The translations under genes and the position numbers were made by a program. Source: CBDBLK01 sp965243145 (GTDB taxonomy: Bacteria; Bdellovibrionota; Bacteriovoracia; Bacteriovoracales; Bacteriovoracaceae). Taken from it: a stretch of DNA of 64,000 nt. Position 1 is the first letter of the stretch; every line of letters begins with the position of its first letter. Shown here in pieces: positions 1 through 7,825 of the stretch. The notes below the pieces were generated by a model. It had not been told where the DNA came from. It saw nothing but the letters and a program-made list of their open reading frames with translations, and did not search any database. The stretch is taken from assembly GCA_965243145.1 (NCBI GenBank), contig CBDEUB010000002.1:1178001-1242000 (forward strand), in the 5' to 3' direction.

Positions 1-297
1 GATTTGCGAGGGGGAACTTCGCTGGCGCGAGCGCCTACGCCAGGTTTGGCACAGAGGAATAGGATAGTGAGAGAACTTTGGGAGAGTTCGAGTAAGAGGA
101 GTTGGAAGAAGAGAGTGGGTTATCACAGGCGGAGTTTAGTGGAAACCCAGATGTTCCGCTTTAAAAAGCTGCTAGGGCCTTCGCTGTTGTCGAGGAAGAT
201 GGCCACCCAGGTGGCGGAAGCAGAGATAAAGACGATGGTGCTGAATTGTATGACTCGTCTCGGAATGCCTCGGACTATGGCCATTCCCACTGGATAG
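1..297 (+). CDS. IS903-type DDE transposase, C-terminal fragment (5' part outside window)
   Basis: The reading frame is open from base 1 and ends at the TAG at 295-297. Its residues are identical to the C-terminal third of the transposase at 30612-31544. It contains the IS5-family signature with the catalytic Glu, Y-x2-R-x3-E-x6-K (YHRRSLVETQMFRFK). The gene is probably intact beyond the left edge, but that cannot be seen. Confidence 0.88.
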   Translation, partial: DLRGGTSLARAPTPGLAQRNRIVRELWESSSKRSWKKRVGYHRRSLVETQMFRFKKLLGPSLLSRKMATQVAEAEIKTMVLNCMTRLGMPRTMAIPTG

Positions 298-358
298 CAA
301 AATTTTTCCTTTCCTGTGGGGCCTCCGCAACTCTAATCCCGATTTATGCAACAAGGCC
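1..358 (+). mobile_element. IS903-group insertion sequence (IS5 family), right-end fragment of a copy cut by the window edge
   Basis: These 358 bases are identical, base for base, to the reverse complement of 30551-30908, the transposase-3' end of the complete element at 30551-31636. The terminal inverted repeat at 343-358 ends in GCAACAAGGCC. The other end lies outside the window. If the element made a 9-bp target duplication, the copy on this side is 359-367. It stops 8 bp before the attL core, so the insertion is at the ICE/chromosome border on the chromosomal side. Confidence 0.9.
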
Positions 359-366
359 AATAAACG

Positions 367-406
367 CGAGACAATTTTGCGCCAAATGGAGGAGACGGGC
401 GGATTT
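367..406. repeat. attL: 40-bp direct repeat of the tRNA-Cys 3' end
   Basis: Bases 367-406 repeat 38800-38839 without mismatch. Positions 387-406 match the 3' end of the tRNA-Cys gene (38820-38839), including the encoded CCA. The similarity stops abruptly at 407, so this is a tRNA remnant and not a functional tRNA. It is the left attachment site of an element of 38,433 bp measured repeat start to repeat start. Site-specific insertion at tRNA 3' ends is typical of ICEs and genomic islands with tyrosine integrases. Confidence 0.93.
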
Positions 407-546
407 TATAACTCAATGCAGCAATGGGTAATAATACAATGCAAAAAACCACTCTAACTAATTGAATCTACTAACCTTTTACCAACCCGAGCAATCATGC
501 GCTCTGCGTTCTATTTTGAGTCAAAAGGGGCCATTTTCGCTTGCTC

Positions 547-565
547 TAGCCCATTTTTAGCCCAT
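547..565 (+). repeat. Left arm-type integrase binding sites (putative)
   Basis: TAGCCCAT occurs at 547-554 and again at 558-565, exactly 11 bp apart, one helical turn. The same pair with the same phasing and nearly the same filler occurs at 38725-38743, near attR. I found this arrangement only at the two ends of the element. Lambda-type integrases bind such short repeated arm sites. The assignment is inferred from position and symmetry. Confidence 0.6.
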
Positions 566-570
566 AGATT

Positions 571-604
571 GGGCCATGGGTTGCAAGAAGAATGGCCCTT
601 TTTT
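571..604 (+). terminator. Rho-independent terminator near the left ICE end
   Basis: GGGCCAT at 571-577 pairs with ATGGCCC at 592-598, followed by six T at 599-604. It would stop rightward transcription entering the element from the flanking IS or chromosome. The second arm also pairs with AAAAGGGCC at 624-632, so an alternative hairpin is possible. Confidence 0.6.
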
Positions 605-654
605 GTGCTAAGTTTTGAGTTTAAAAGGGCCTTAGTTCCACTTTTTTATAAAAA

Positions 655-1752
655 TCATTGAGGCCTAGTTATTTCTTTTAGTTTGTTGGAAAATTCTCTA
701 AGTCCCCTTATCCCTATTCTTGAATGTTCCTCAATTTCTCCATTTTCAAGCATGATTCTATATTTTATATCTCGCAATGCAAGTGGACGATATTTAGGAA
801 CATTCTCGAAACGCTCGTGAATAGTGTGATGAATAATAGGAATGGCATCACCAGATGGCCTATCGTTTTCATCGACTCGAACTTGCCTTGTAGCAATTGT
901 TATTTTTTCTAAGAGTTTGTTTCGTTTCGTCGTATGTATCGTCCCTGTTGGTAAAGGGTGTATCTCTATATCGTCAAGGGTAATTTTTCTTTCGTTCTCA
1001 TTTTCATTTATTCTCGAATAATCAATTTCTTGAGGTTCCAATATTGATAAGTGATTATCCCTCTTAATTTCATCACACATAAACTTTAGAGTAATATCGG
1101 ATAACCCATCAAACCAATACCCTCCTCCAATGTCGGAATGAGCACCTGCAAACCATACTTCTTTCACTCTATTATTCTTATTGAAAAGCGTAGGCTGAAA
1201 CAAAACTCGATTTTCGTCCAAGGAAACTAAATGTAATGCGCATTTTATATGATCTCCTATATCTCCATTTTCAAATAAAATTGTACTTTCTGGGAGCGTA
1301 TCTTTATCAAGGTCGCGCGACCCTTTAATGACTGCTACGGTATCAAATACACCAAGAAATTCTACAGCATCGACTTCATTACAATACTCTCTTATTTTTG
1401 CTGCAAATATCCTGGCGAGTGCCGCCCCTCGACTAAATCCAAATATATAGATTTTATCTCCCTTTTGATAAGATTTTTTTAAATCTTGTGTGGCCTCATC
1501 TAAAATATCTTCCCTATCTCCCCATGACGGAGCTAAAGTAGCGTTGATCCATTGTGTAATTTTCCAACCACGAGTCCCTACTCCTGAATAATAAAAACTT
1601 TTTTGATCTTTGAAAGCGCTGTATTCATTGTCTATGCCGCCTCCAAATAGGAGGTGCAATTTTGGGATATTGCTAATACTTGTGTCGTTAGAAAAATCCC
1701 CGGCATCTTCTGGGTCGTTAAGAGTTCCATCAAAACAAAAAATCAGTTTCAT
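655..1752 (-). CDS. DUF2235 alpha/beta hydrolase (Tle1-like phospholipase-type domain)
   Basis: The protein has 365 residues. The start is supported by GGGGAGG four bases upstream of the ATG. The N-terminus CFDGTLND, the nucleophile elbow GFSRGAALAR (residues 105-114, Ser107), GVFDTV at 134-139 and the His/Asp motif WFAGAHSDIGGGYW (200-213) are hallmarks of DUF2235. This domain is the catalytic part of Tle1-type type VI secretion phospholipase effectors, and also occurs in proteins of unknown role. No signal peptide, VgrG, PAAR or immunity gene is visible nearby. It is the first gene of the ICE, read toward attL, and is poor in GGCC compared with its neighbours, suggesting it is cargo. Substrate unknown; effector, defence or lipid-modifying roles are all possible. 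Confidence 0.82.
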   Translation of the reverse strand: MKLIFCFDGTLNDPEDAGDFSNDTSISNIPKLHLLFGGGIDNEYSAFKDQKSFYYSGVGTRGWKITQWINATLAPSWGDREDILDEATQDLKKSYQKGDKIYIFGFSRGAALARIFAAKIREYCNEVDAVEFLGVFDTVAVIKGSRDLDKDTLPESTILFENGDIGDHIKCALHLVSLDENRVLFQPTLFNKNNRVKEVWFAGAHSDIGGGYWFDGLSDITLKFMCDEIKRDNHLSILEPQEIDYSRINENENERKITLDDIEIHPLPTGTIHTTKRNKLLEKITIATRQVRVDENDRPSGDAIPIIHHTIHERFENVPKYRPLALRDIKYRIMLENGEIEEHSRIGIRGLREFSNKLKEITRPQ

Positions 1753-2008
1753 AATTCCTCCCCAAAATAGCGTTACTAAGCACCGCTCCCAAATAATTAG
1801 GTTTTCAAGCTAGCAGAAATAACTGATTTTGTCAAGCATTATTTATTGATTTTTCATTAATCCAAGCAAATATATGCTCCGCATTTACACAATATGAGTC
1901 AAAAGGCCCTTTTTTACGCCAAATTTTCTTGAAATGAGGACTGGCCTTTGGATAGGGAGTACGGTTCTATGGGTTTATAGAACACCGCATATAAAGGAGA
2001 AAAAAGCG

Positions 2009-2254
2009 ATGTATTGCCTCATTATCAACATTTTCCCCCGCCTCTTTTTCCACGGTGCCATCGTGGCGGCCATACTCACCTGGGGGCCAAACTGGGCGAG
2101 AGAAAGGTTTTTTGACCTCCACCAGGCGACCTTCGAGCTACTCTACGAAAAACTAAAATCCGGTGGCCCACCCTTGCCCACTTTTGGGCCAAACCCTGGC
2201 AAATGGTTGAATGGCACCCACCTGAAATACGAAGAGATCGGCAGGCGTAATTAG
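2009..2254 (+). CDS. Small protein of unknown function with a hydrophobic N-terminal segment
   Basis: An 81-residue ORF whose ATG follows AAAGGAGA at a spacing of eight bases. Residues 1-25 are hydrophobic (IINIFPRLFFHGAIVAAILTW), probably one membrane helix. The rest is polar with Pro/Gly. An upstream in-frame start at 1934 would add 25 residues but lacks a ribosome site. It precedes another small gene in the same orientation. I do not recognise the family. Confidence 0.5.
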   Translation: MYCLIINIFPRLFFHGAIVAAILTWGPNWARERFFDLHQATFELLYEKLKSGGPPLPTFGPNPGKWLNGTHLKYEEIGRRN

Positions 2255-2297
2255 GCCCTCGTTTTGATAGGTAAAAAAACAAATGGGAGGTAATGAA

Positions 2298-2525
2298 ATG
2301 AGCTATAAATGGAAAGAGAAAAACGGTGACAATTGGATCGTGGCCTACCAGAACGGCGTGCCCAAAGCAAAAAAAGGCCTCAACAAGGCCGAGGTTGGGG
2401 AACTTTCCCAGGCGTTAAGCGAGACTTGCGATCCCTGGGATAATGAGTGCATATTCAATTTTTTGATTGGGTATTGTGAGGCAAAAGATTGGGTTTGGGA
2501 ACCATTCCATAATTCTTCACTTTAG
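2298..2525 (+). CDS. Small hypothetical protein
   Basis: A 75-residue ORF. The start at 2298 is chosen over the in-frame start at 2283 because GGGAGG (2285-2290) sits seven bases before it. The sequence begins MSYKWKEKNGDNWIVAYQNG and contains a charged stretch and two Cys near CDPWDNEC. No family recognised. It lies 43 bp after the preceding small gene and may be cotranscribed with it. Confidence 0.5.
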   Translation: MSYKWKEKNGDNWIVAYQNGVPKAKKGLNKAEVGELSQALSETCDPWDNECIFNFLIGYCEAKDWVWEPFHNSSL

Positions 2526-2893
2526 GAACATTGGAGCAGTTGCCTATTGTCTTGGCCAATGCCTTAATTGCATTAACAACCCCTACTCTTAGATCATTCC
2601 CGTGCATAATCAAAGGCCCATCGATAAATTTTAGAAAAGCTGGCCCGTTTGTCTCGATAAAAAAACACAAGGTGGCGAAACTTTGCCTTTTGGCGAAGAA
2701 ATGCCGATTTTCGTTTTCCTCTTTTGTTTTAGTGATTTAGTCCATTTTTTGGCGAAACTTCGCCGATTTTTCCTTGCATTTTCGGAATAGGAAAAATTCA
2801 AAAATCCCCAAATTTCAAGGGTTTGCAAAGCTACCTCCAAAATGACCTTTTGTGTCATATTCACCTTGAATAGTAATTCAAAAAAAGGAGGCG
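2526..2893. other. Intergenic region without a supported gene
   Basis: About 370 bases with no convincing ORF. GGCGA/TCGCC at 2751-2764 forms a short hairpin with a four-base loop, followed by GATTTTT, and could be a weak terminator for the small genes to the left. Related GGCGAA words recur at 2673-2700. The region upstream of 2885 must hold the promoter for the regulator gene that follows, but I see no clear consensus. Confidence 0.4.
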
Positions 2894-3316
2894 ATGATGT
2901 CGGAAACAAAACAAGGCCCTCTGGCCTGGGAACAGTTTTTAAAAAGCTGCGATAGGGCCGAGAGCGCCCAGCAGAACAAACCCCGCCTAGATTTGCGCTC
3001 CAACATGGACACGGAAGAGATTTGGGAAAAGTCGCAAGTTCTGCAATTTTTCCAAAACCGCGAACTCGATCCCCAAGTCAATATGGCCCTATCCGATGCC
3101 ATTGATGAACTGCCACTCATCCAAGGCGCAGTTTTGCGGGCCATATTTTGGAAAGGCATGGCCGAAACCGAGATCGCTAAAAAATTGAAAATGAATGTTA
3201 TGGCCATTCATCAGGCCAAATCTAGGGCCTTAAAAAGATTGAGGCACACGCTTCCCCTAAAACAGGCCAATGTCAAATTTAGGAGTCGTAAAAATTCCGT
3301 CATTTCGGAGGGTTGA
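2894..3316 (+). CDS. Sigma-70 region 4-like HTH regulator
   Basis: 140 residues, with AAGGAGG directly upstream of two adjacent ATGs (2894, 2897). Residues about 65-120 resemble sigma region 4: LPLIQGAVLRAIFWKGMAET followed by EIAKKLKMNVMAIHQAKSRA and LKRLR. No region 2 is present, so this is not a complete sigma factor. It shares the WEQFL motif near its N-terminus and the same HTH type with the next gene, so the two are probably paralogues. Its place just before the virB genes suggests control of transfer genes. That is inference. Confidence 0.68.
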   Translation: MMSETKQGPLAWEQFLKSCDRAESAQQNKPRLDLRSNMDTEEIWEKSQVLQFFQNRELDPQVNMALSDAIDELPLIQGAVLRAIFWKGMAETEIAKKLKMNVMAIHQAKSRALKRLRHTLPLKQANVKFRSRKNSVISEG

Positions 3317-3436
3317 AGATTATTTTTTAAGAGCGATGTCAAGGCCAGGTGCTATTTTTGCGTATTTATAGAGGCATCTTTTTTTTAAGGCCTTCAAAAA
3401 CTGAGATTTGGAAAACAACAAAACGGGAGGAGAAAA

Positions 3437-4213
3437 ATGCACAGAAAAACAAAAAGAGAATTGCCACCGTGGAAAAACCCAGATGGCAGCAAGAAAACCG
3501 ATGCAGAAATTTCCAAACTTGGACAAAGCTGGGATGCCAAGACCTGGGAGCAATTCCTCGACCAGGAAGTGGGCCGAATCACCGACGACGGGAGGATTAC
3601 CTATTTTAAGAAATGGGAAAAGATACCAGGCATAGAGGAAAAACTGGCCGAGGGCCAAACTTCCGAGAAAGTGGCCAATTTAAATTTACAGGCGGTTTTT
3701 GAAACGGCCTTTGAAGAATTGACTCTGACTGAACAACTGGTTTTGGAAAAGTTTTTTTGGGATGGGATGAGTCTAAACAAGATTGCGGAAGATTTAAAAT
3801 CCACCCCTAGCAATATGAGCAACACCAAGGCCAGGGCCTTAAGAAAATTGAAACGCATCCTCTCTTCAAGTCACTTTGGCCAAAGACTGTCTTGCAACTT
3901 GAAAAAACTCTCAACTATGGGGCGAAAGAAAACACTGCCTCGGCCTGCCAGGGTTCAACTCGGGGGCAATGAATCCCTCAAACACGAGACTTTGGATTTT
4001 ATCGAGGAAAATTTAAATTGCCTGAATCGCCTGGAACGCAAGGTGGTGGAGTCGCTGTACTTTAGGGAAATGGATTTGCAATCCATTGCCTCCATCCTCA
4101 GAAAAACAGTCGGCCAGGTCAAGGAATTGCGAGCGAGTGCTTACGGCAAGTTAGAGATAATTTACCACGACGGGTTTATCGAAAACAAAAAACTTCAACA
4201 AAAAGCGGGGTGA
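3437..4213 (+). CDS. Regulator with two sigma-region-4-like HTH domains
   Basis: 258 residues. GGGAGG sits seven bases before the ATG. A first HTH lies around residues 90-145 (LTEQLVLEKFFWDGMSLNKI, then AEDLKSTPSNMSNTKARALR). A second, more diverged one lies around 195-245 (NRLERKVVESLYFREMDLQS). The N-terminal TWEQFLDQEVGRI matches WEQFL of the preceding gene, suggesting duplication and domain doubling. The gene ends three bases before virB2, so it is probably the first gene of the T4SS operon and may act on it. Confidence 0.66.
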   Translation: MHRKTKRELPPWKNPDGSKKTDAEISKLGQSWDAKTWEQFLDQEVGRITDDGRITYFKKWEKIPGIEEKLAEGQTSEKVANLNLQAVFETAFEELTLTEQLVLEKFFWDGMSLNKIAEDLKSTPSNMSNTKARALRKLKRILSSSHFGQRLSCNLKKLSTMGRKKTLPRPARVQLGGNESLKHETLDFIEENLNCLNRLERKVVESLYFREMDLQSIASILRKTVGQVKELRASAYGKLEIIYHDGFIENKKLQQKAG

Positions 4214-4216
4214 ACC

Positions 4217-4543
4217 ATGACAAAGACAACAAGAAAAATCTTCAACTGGGAAACATTTTTGATCGCAGGATGTGCAAGTCTCGTTTTGCTTGTGCCGGAA
4301 GTGGCGGAAGCACAGCTTTTGAATCGGGGCGGGGGCCTAGAGTCCAAATTGGGCAACTTGCGGGATGCCCTGACAGGTGTCGTACTTCCTCTCATCAGTA
4401 CCATCGGACTGCTCTACGCCGTGATCCTCTCCATCGTTGGATCGGGCGAGGGGCGCGGGAAAGTCATCGGTGTGGTCGTTCTATCCATGGTCGGGTTCAT
4501 GGCCAGATATATCATCGAATTTTTCCAGGGCATCACGGGTTAG
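4217..4543 (+). CDS. virB2: VirB2/TrbC-like T4SS pilin
   Basis: 108 residues with a long signal-type N-terminus ending at AEA-QLL, then a short polar loop and two membrane helices (VVLPLISTIGLLYAVILSIV and VIGVVVLSMVGFMARYIIEF) separated by GSGEGRGK. This is the two-helix layout of VirB2/TrbC major pilins. It starts three bases after the regulator stop and is followed eight bases later by virB3. The sequence is too short for a family call alone, but the context makes it secure. Confidence 0.85.
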   Translation: MTKTTRKIFNWETFLIAGCASLVLLVPEVAEAQLLNRGGGLESKLGNLRDALTGVVLPLISTIGLLYAVILSIVGSGEGRGKVIGVVVLSMVGFMARYIIEFFQGITG

Positions 4544-4551
4544 GTGATGCC

Positions 4552-4875
4552 ATGGAACCCCTCAAAACTTCCACCGTGCACCGGAACCTAGATCGCAGGC
4601 CCAAAATCTTAGGCATGGAGATGCAGGATGTCGTGCTGGTAATGCTTCTAGCTTCGGTTATGAATTTGATCTTTGGGGCCACCAGATTAGGGGCCTATAT
4701 AACCTTTATCCCGCCCACCATCATGGCGATCGTGCTTTTGGTAGGCAAGCGGGGAAGGCCAGACAAGTTTTTAGTGCACTTGATCCGTTACCATATCACC
4801 CCTGGATTTTACAGCGCCGGGGAAAACTCAAAATACCAAAAACAAAAGGGGGCAAGAATCTATGACACCAAATAA
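4552..4875 (+). CDS. virB3: VirB3-like inner-membrane T4SS protein
   Basis: 107 residues. The ATG at 4552 follows TAGGTGA. The order N-terminal polar segment, hydrophobic hairpin (residues about 25-65), polar C-terminus is that of VirB3/TrbD. RRPKILGMEMQDVVLVMLLA carries the usual Arg/Pro entry to the first helix. The last 14 bases overlap the virB4 start, which supports coupled translation. VirB3 and VirB4 act together in pilus assembly in the families studied. Confidence 0.83.
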   Translation: MEPLKTSTVHRNLDRRPKILGMEMQDVVLVMLLASVMNLIFGATRLGAYITFIPPTIMAIVLLVGKRGRPDKFLVHLIRYHITPGFYSAGENSKYQKQKGARIYDTK

Positions 4876-7273
4876 ATACGCCTCGCTGGAGGACATTCTG
4901 CCCTTTTGGCACTTGGAAAATGACGGGTTCATGGTTTATCAGGATGGATCGCTGGGGTGCGGATTCCGCCTGGAGGGCGCGGATATAAGTTGCGCAGAAA
5001 ATGAACGGATCAACGAACTCGCGGGCAAATTAGAAAATCTCCTTGCGTCCACCGGGGAAGGGGCGAGACTCCAATTCGTCTACCACCTCTCCTCCTCCGT
5101 GGGCGACCTTATCGATGGCCATATGGGCATTTCTCGGGATGCTCCAGGCAAATATGCCCCCCTTCGCAGTTCTCGGCCGAAGTGTTACAGACGGCGAGTC
5201 GAAAGTGGGGGCCTTTTTTCTACAGAAATTTATTGCTTTGTGAGGGATAAATCTCACGAACTGAGCAAGCGCAAATTTTGGGAATCCCCTGGACGCTTTG
5301 AGAGGATCAGCAAAGGGGAATTTGAACAGCACAAAAGTAAATTTGTGCGCCTGAAAAAACAAGTCCAGTCGTCTTTGGAATACACGGGACTTAGGCCACA
5401 AGTCTTGACTTCCAAGCAGTGGTTTGCCCTGGTGTTTCGTTTTCTCAATCTTGAGCGTAGCGAGAAATTCAAAGCGCCCGTCCTTGATGAATCCAAAGAT
5501 TTTAGCTCCCAACTGACTTTAACCGATCTGCATATCCACAAAGATTATTTAAAGATCGGCAAGTTTTTTCTCAGGACGCTAACGCTTAAAAATCTCCCCG
5601 AAGGGATAACCTGCGCGGCGATGGTGGAGGATTTTTTAAAATCGATCCCCTTTCATTTTACGGTGACGCAGAATGTGGAAATTCTGGGGCAAAAGCGGGA
5701 GACAGACAAGCTGCAACTGCAAAGGCGGGTCGCCAACTCTATGGCAAGAGGTGCGAAGAACTTGAGCGATCTGGAAAGTGAGTCCACTCTTCACCACACC
5801 GAAGAACTCCTGGCGGAACTGATGGAGGGATCAGAAAAGATCGTTTCCATGGATTTTAATGTCACCATTTGGGCGGAATCCCAAGAAGAATTAGAGGAAA
5901 AGAGCGACGAGGTTTTGAGATCGTTTCAGTCTATGGGACGAAGCGAGGGAATCGTGGAGACTTACCCGCTCTTGGACGCATACCTAGCATCGACTCCAGG
6001 AGTGTGCCAAGGGTTTAGAATTAAAAAAGTGAAGTCGTCCAACTGTGCCCATTTGATGCCCGTCTATTCTCCCTGGAAGGGCAATGCCCGCCCCGTGTGC
6101 CTGTTTGAAAACAGGGACGGGGGACTGGTGAAATATGACCCCTTCGCTCCCGAACTCCCCGCCTGGAATGCCCTAGTTTTTGCCGCATCCGGTTCGGGCA
6201 AGAGTTTTAGCATCCTGCAAATTGCCATGCAGTTCTATGGACAGAACCCCACCCCCAGGATCGTCTGGATCGACAATGGGGCATCCAGCGAGCGACTCTT
6301 GGACAAGTCCATCCTGGACGGGCAATTTATTGACTTAAACCTAGACTCCAAGATTTGCCTTAACCCTTTCGATCTATCGAAAGGAGAAACGACGCCAGCA
6401 CCCAGCAAAGTGAAACTCATCCTGGCAATCCTGGAGCAAATTCTCAAAGAGGACAACGCCAAGGGACTGCCCAAGCGGCACAGGGCAATGATCGAAGAGG
6501 CGATCGATTTAACCTACAGACAGAACCCACGCCCCACCTTGAGCGACTTAAAAACTATTCTCGAAAATCACGAATCCCAAGAAATGAGAAGTTATGCCCA
6601 AACCCTCTACCCCTGGACGGGGGATCGCGCCTACGGCAAACTTCTCGACGGCAAAACCAATATTGATCTCACTAAAGGCCTGATCACCATCGAGATCAAG
6701 GGACTGGATGCCACCCCCGACCTGCAAAATGTGATGCTGTTAAACTTCACCGAGTTTATTAAATCCCAGGCGGCAAACGACTCTAACCGCCCTACGCTGC
6801 TGATCATCGACGAGGCGTGGAAACTGCTCGAAACCCCATCGGGACAGGCGTTCACCATCGAGGCGTACCGGACTTTTAGAAAATACGGCAGCGGGATTTG
6901 GTGTATTTCCCAGAACTACAAGGACTTTCTGGCAACCGAAGACATTGCCAATGCCCTTTTTCCCAACACCACCAGCATTTTTATCCTCAAGCAAACCAAG
7001 ATCGACTGGGAGGACTTCAAGAAACGATTACAACTGAACGAGGCGGAAGTGGAAACCATCAAAACCCTGCGCTCGATCAAGGGTGAATACGCCGAAGCGT
7101 TCCTTATGCAAAACGAGCACCGAAGCGTGCTCAGGATTCAAGCAGACCCCCTCGCTTATTGGATCGCCACCACCGACCCCGCTGATAAGGCGAGGATTGC
7201 CAGGGCGGAAGAAGAGAGGCCGGGGGCCTCAAAGCTGGAAATTTTGCAGAAGATTGCCGAGGGGGCATCTTGA
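4862..7273 (+). CDS. virB4: VirB4/TraC-type T4SS ATPase
   Basis: 803 residues, normal for VirB4. Walker A is at residues 441-448 (AASGSGKS) and Walker B at about 646-652 (LLIIDEAWK). Following motifs such as WCISQNYKDF and ALFPNTTSIFILKQ are typical of the C-terminal RecA-like domain. It powers assembly and substrate handling at the inner membrane. GGCC is nearly absent inside it (none in 5401-5880), unlike the regulator genes just upstream. No transfer gene follows; the locus is interrupted by cargo until virB5 at 18011. Confidence 0.95.
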   Translation: MTPNKYASLEDILPFWHLENDGFMVYQDGSLGCGFRLEGADISCAENERINELAGKLENLLASTGEGARLQFVYHLSSSVGDLIDGHMGISRDAPGKYAPLRSSRPKCYRRRVESGGLFSTEIYCFVRDKSHELSKRKFWESPGRFERISKGEFEQHKSKFVRLKKQVQSSLEYTGLRPQVLTSKQWFALVFRFLNLERSEKFKAPVLDESKDFSSQLTLTDLHIHKDYLKIGKFFLRTLTLKNLPEGITCAAMVEDFLKSIPFHFTVTQNVEILGQKRETDKLQLQRRVANSMARGAKNLSDLESESTLHHTEELLAELMEGSEKIVSMDFNVTIWAESQEELEEKSDEVLRSFQSMGRSEGIVETYPLLDAYLASTPGVCQGFRIKKVKSSNCAHLMPVYSPWKGNARPVCLFENRDGGLVKYDPFAPELPAWNALVFAASGSGKSFSILQIAMQFYGQNPTPRIVWIDNGASSERLLDKSILDGQFIDLNLDSKICLNPFDLSKGETTPAPSKVKLILAILEQILKEDNAKGLPKRHRAMIEEAIDLTYRQNPRPTLSDLKTILENHESQEMRSYAQTLYPWTGDRAYGKLLDGKTNIDLTKGLITIEIKGLDATPDLQNVMLLNFTEFIKSQAANDSNRPTLLIIDEAWKLLETPSGQAFTIEAYRTFRKYGSGIWCISQNYKDFLATEDIANALFPNTTSIFILKQTKIDWEDFKKRLQLNEAEVETIKTLRSIKGEYAEAFLMQNEHRSVLRIQADPLAYWIATTDPADKARIARAEEERPGASKLEILQKIAEGAS

Positions 7274-7375
7274 CAAGTTAAGGTGATATGCTACGCTGTG
7301 CCCGGCTTTGCATTATTTGCCTTTTGGAGAGAGCAAAAAAAAGCAGAATATCCCAGTGATTACTGGTAGTTACCA

Positions 7376-7399
7376 ACGCAAATTTGTGTGCTAGTATGG
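7376..7399 (+). promoter_or_regulatory. Promoter/operator of first small cargo gene (repeat copy 1)
   Basis: A possible -35 TTACCA at 7370-7375 is followed after 16 bases by -10 TAGTAT (7392-7397), preceded by TGC as in an extended -10. The block ACGCAAATTT..TGTGCTAGTATG recurs at 7569-7592 in front of the next gene, so the regulatory region was duplicated with the gene. An AGGAGGT-like ribosome site follows at 7414-7420. Confidence 0.55.
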
Positions 7400-7425
7400 C
7401 ACAGGCCTAAACTTGGAGGTGACCG

Positions 7426-7587
7426 ATGACAAAGAAAGAAAAGATTTCCTTTAAGGAGTTTGCTGAAAGGTCAGAGGAAATTAGAAAGCGGCCCTTGGAC
7501 AAAGAAAAAGTCAGAAGGATTAACGAATTGATAGATGAAAGTGAAAGGGAAGAAGAAGAAACAATCCCACGCAAATTTTTGTGCTAG
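7426..7587 (+). CDS. Small highly charged protein, tandem paralogue 1
   Basis: A 53-residue ORF with TTGGAGGTGACCG before its ATG. It begins MTKKEKISFKEFAERSEEIR and is clearly homologous to the next ORF (FKEFAERSEEIRK, then DxEKxRxINEL). It ends inside the duplicated promoter of its neighbour: the stop TAG lies within TGCTAGTATG. It may be an antitoxin-like protein, since a PIN-domain gene follows, but the family is unknown to me. It could also be a decayed copy truncated by the duplication. Confidence 0.55.
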   Translation: MTKKEKISFKEFAERSEEIRKRPLDKEKVRRINELIDESEREEEETIPRKFLC

Positions 7588-7592
7588 TATGA
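7569..7592 (+). promoter_or_regulatory. Promoter/operator of second small cargo gene (repeat copy 2)
   Basis: This copies the 7376-7399 element with one insertion and few changes: ACGCAAATTTTTGTGCTAGTATGA. The -10 TAGTAT with an upstream TGC is kept; the -35 region is poor. It overlaps the 3' end of the upstream small gene. The retained block may also be an autoregulatory operator. Confidence 0.5.
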
Positions 7593-7619
7593 CATAGGTC
7601 TAAAAAACAGGAGGAACTA

Positions 7620-7817
7620 ATGGCAAAGAAAGAAACGAACCCCTTTAAGGAGTTTGCTGAAAGGTCAGAGGAAATTAGAAAAATGCCTTTGGACGAAGAA
7701 AAAATCAGAAAGATTAACGAATTATCGAGAAAAATTGAGCGTGAGGAAGAAGAAGAGGCGGTCTCCGATAAACGCCAAATTGCTTGTGGTGGCCCCTCCC
7801 GTTCGATTGAAGCGTAA
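7620..7817 (+). CDS. Small highly charged protein, tandem paralogue 2 (possible antitoxin of the PIN gene)
   Basis: 65 residues. CAGGAGGAACTA precedes the ATG, a strong ribosome site. It is homologous to the 53-residue ORF at 7426-7587 through residue about 45, then has its own C-terminal tail. It lies eight bases before a PIN-domain gene, the spacing usual for an antitoxin upstream of its toxin. It has no recognisable DNA-binding fold. The antitoxin role is inferred from gene order only. Confidence 0.6.
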   Translation: MAKKETNPFKEFAERSEEIRKMPLDEEKIRKINELSRKIEREEEEEAVSDKRQIACGGPSRSIEA

Positions 7818-7825
7818 TTTTTTCG

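Noticed and set aside
367..406. Second tRNA-Cys gene at the left end
   Set aside because: Only the 3' end is present; homology stops before the anticodon arm.
2894..4213. Complete sigma factors
   Set aside because: Region 2 is absent in both proteins; only region-4-type HTH domains can be seen.
5030..5512. 160-codon ORF antisense to virB4
   Set aside because: It is fully inside virB4 on the other strand, without ribosome site or motif.
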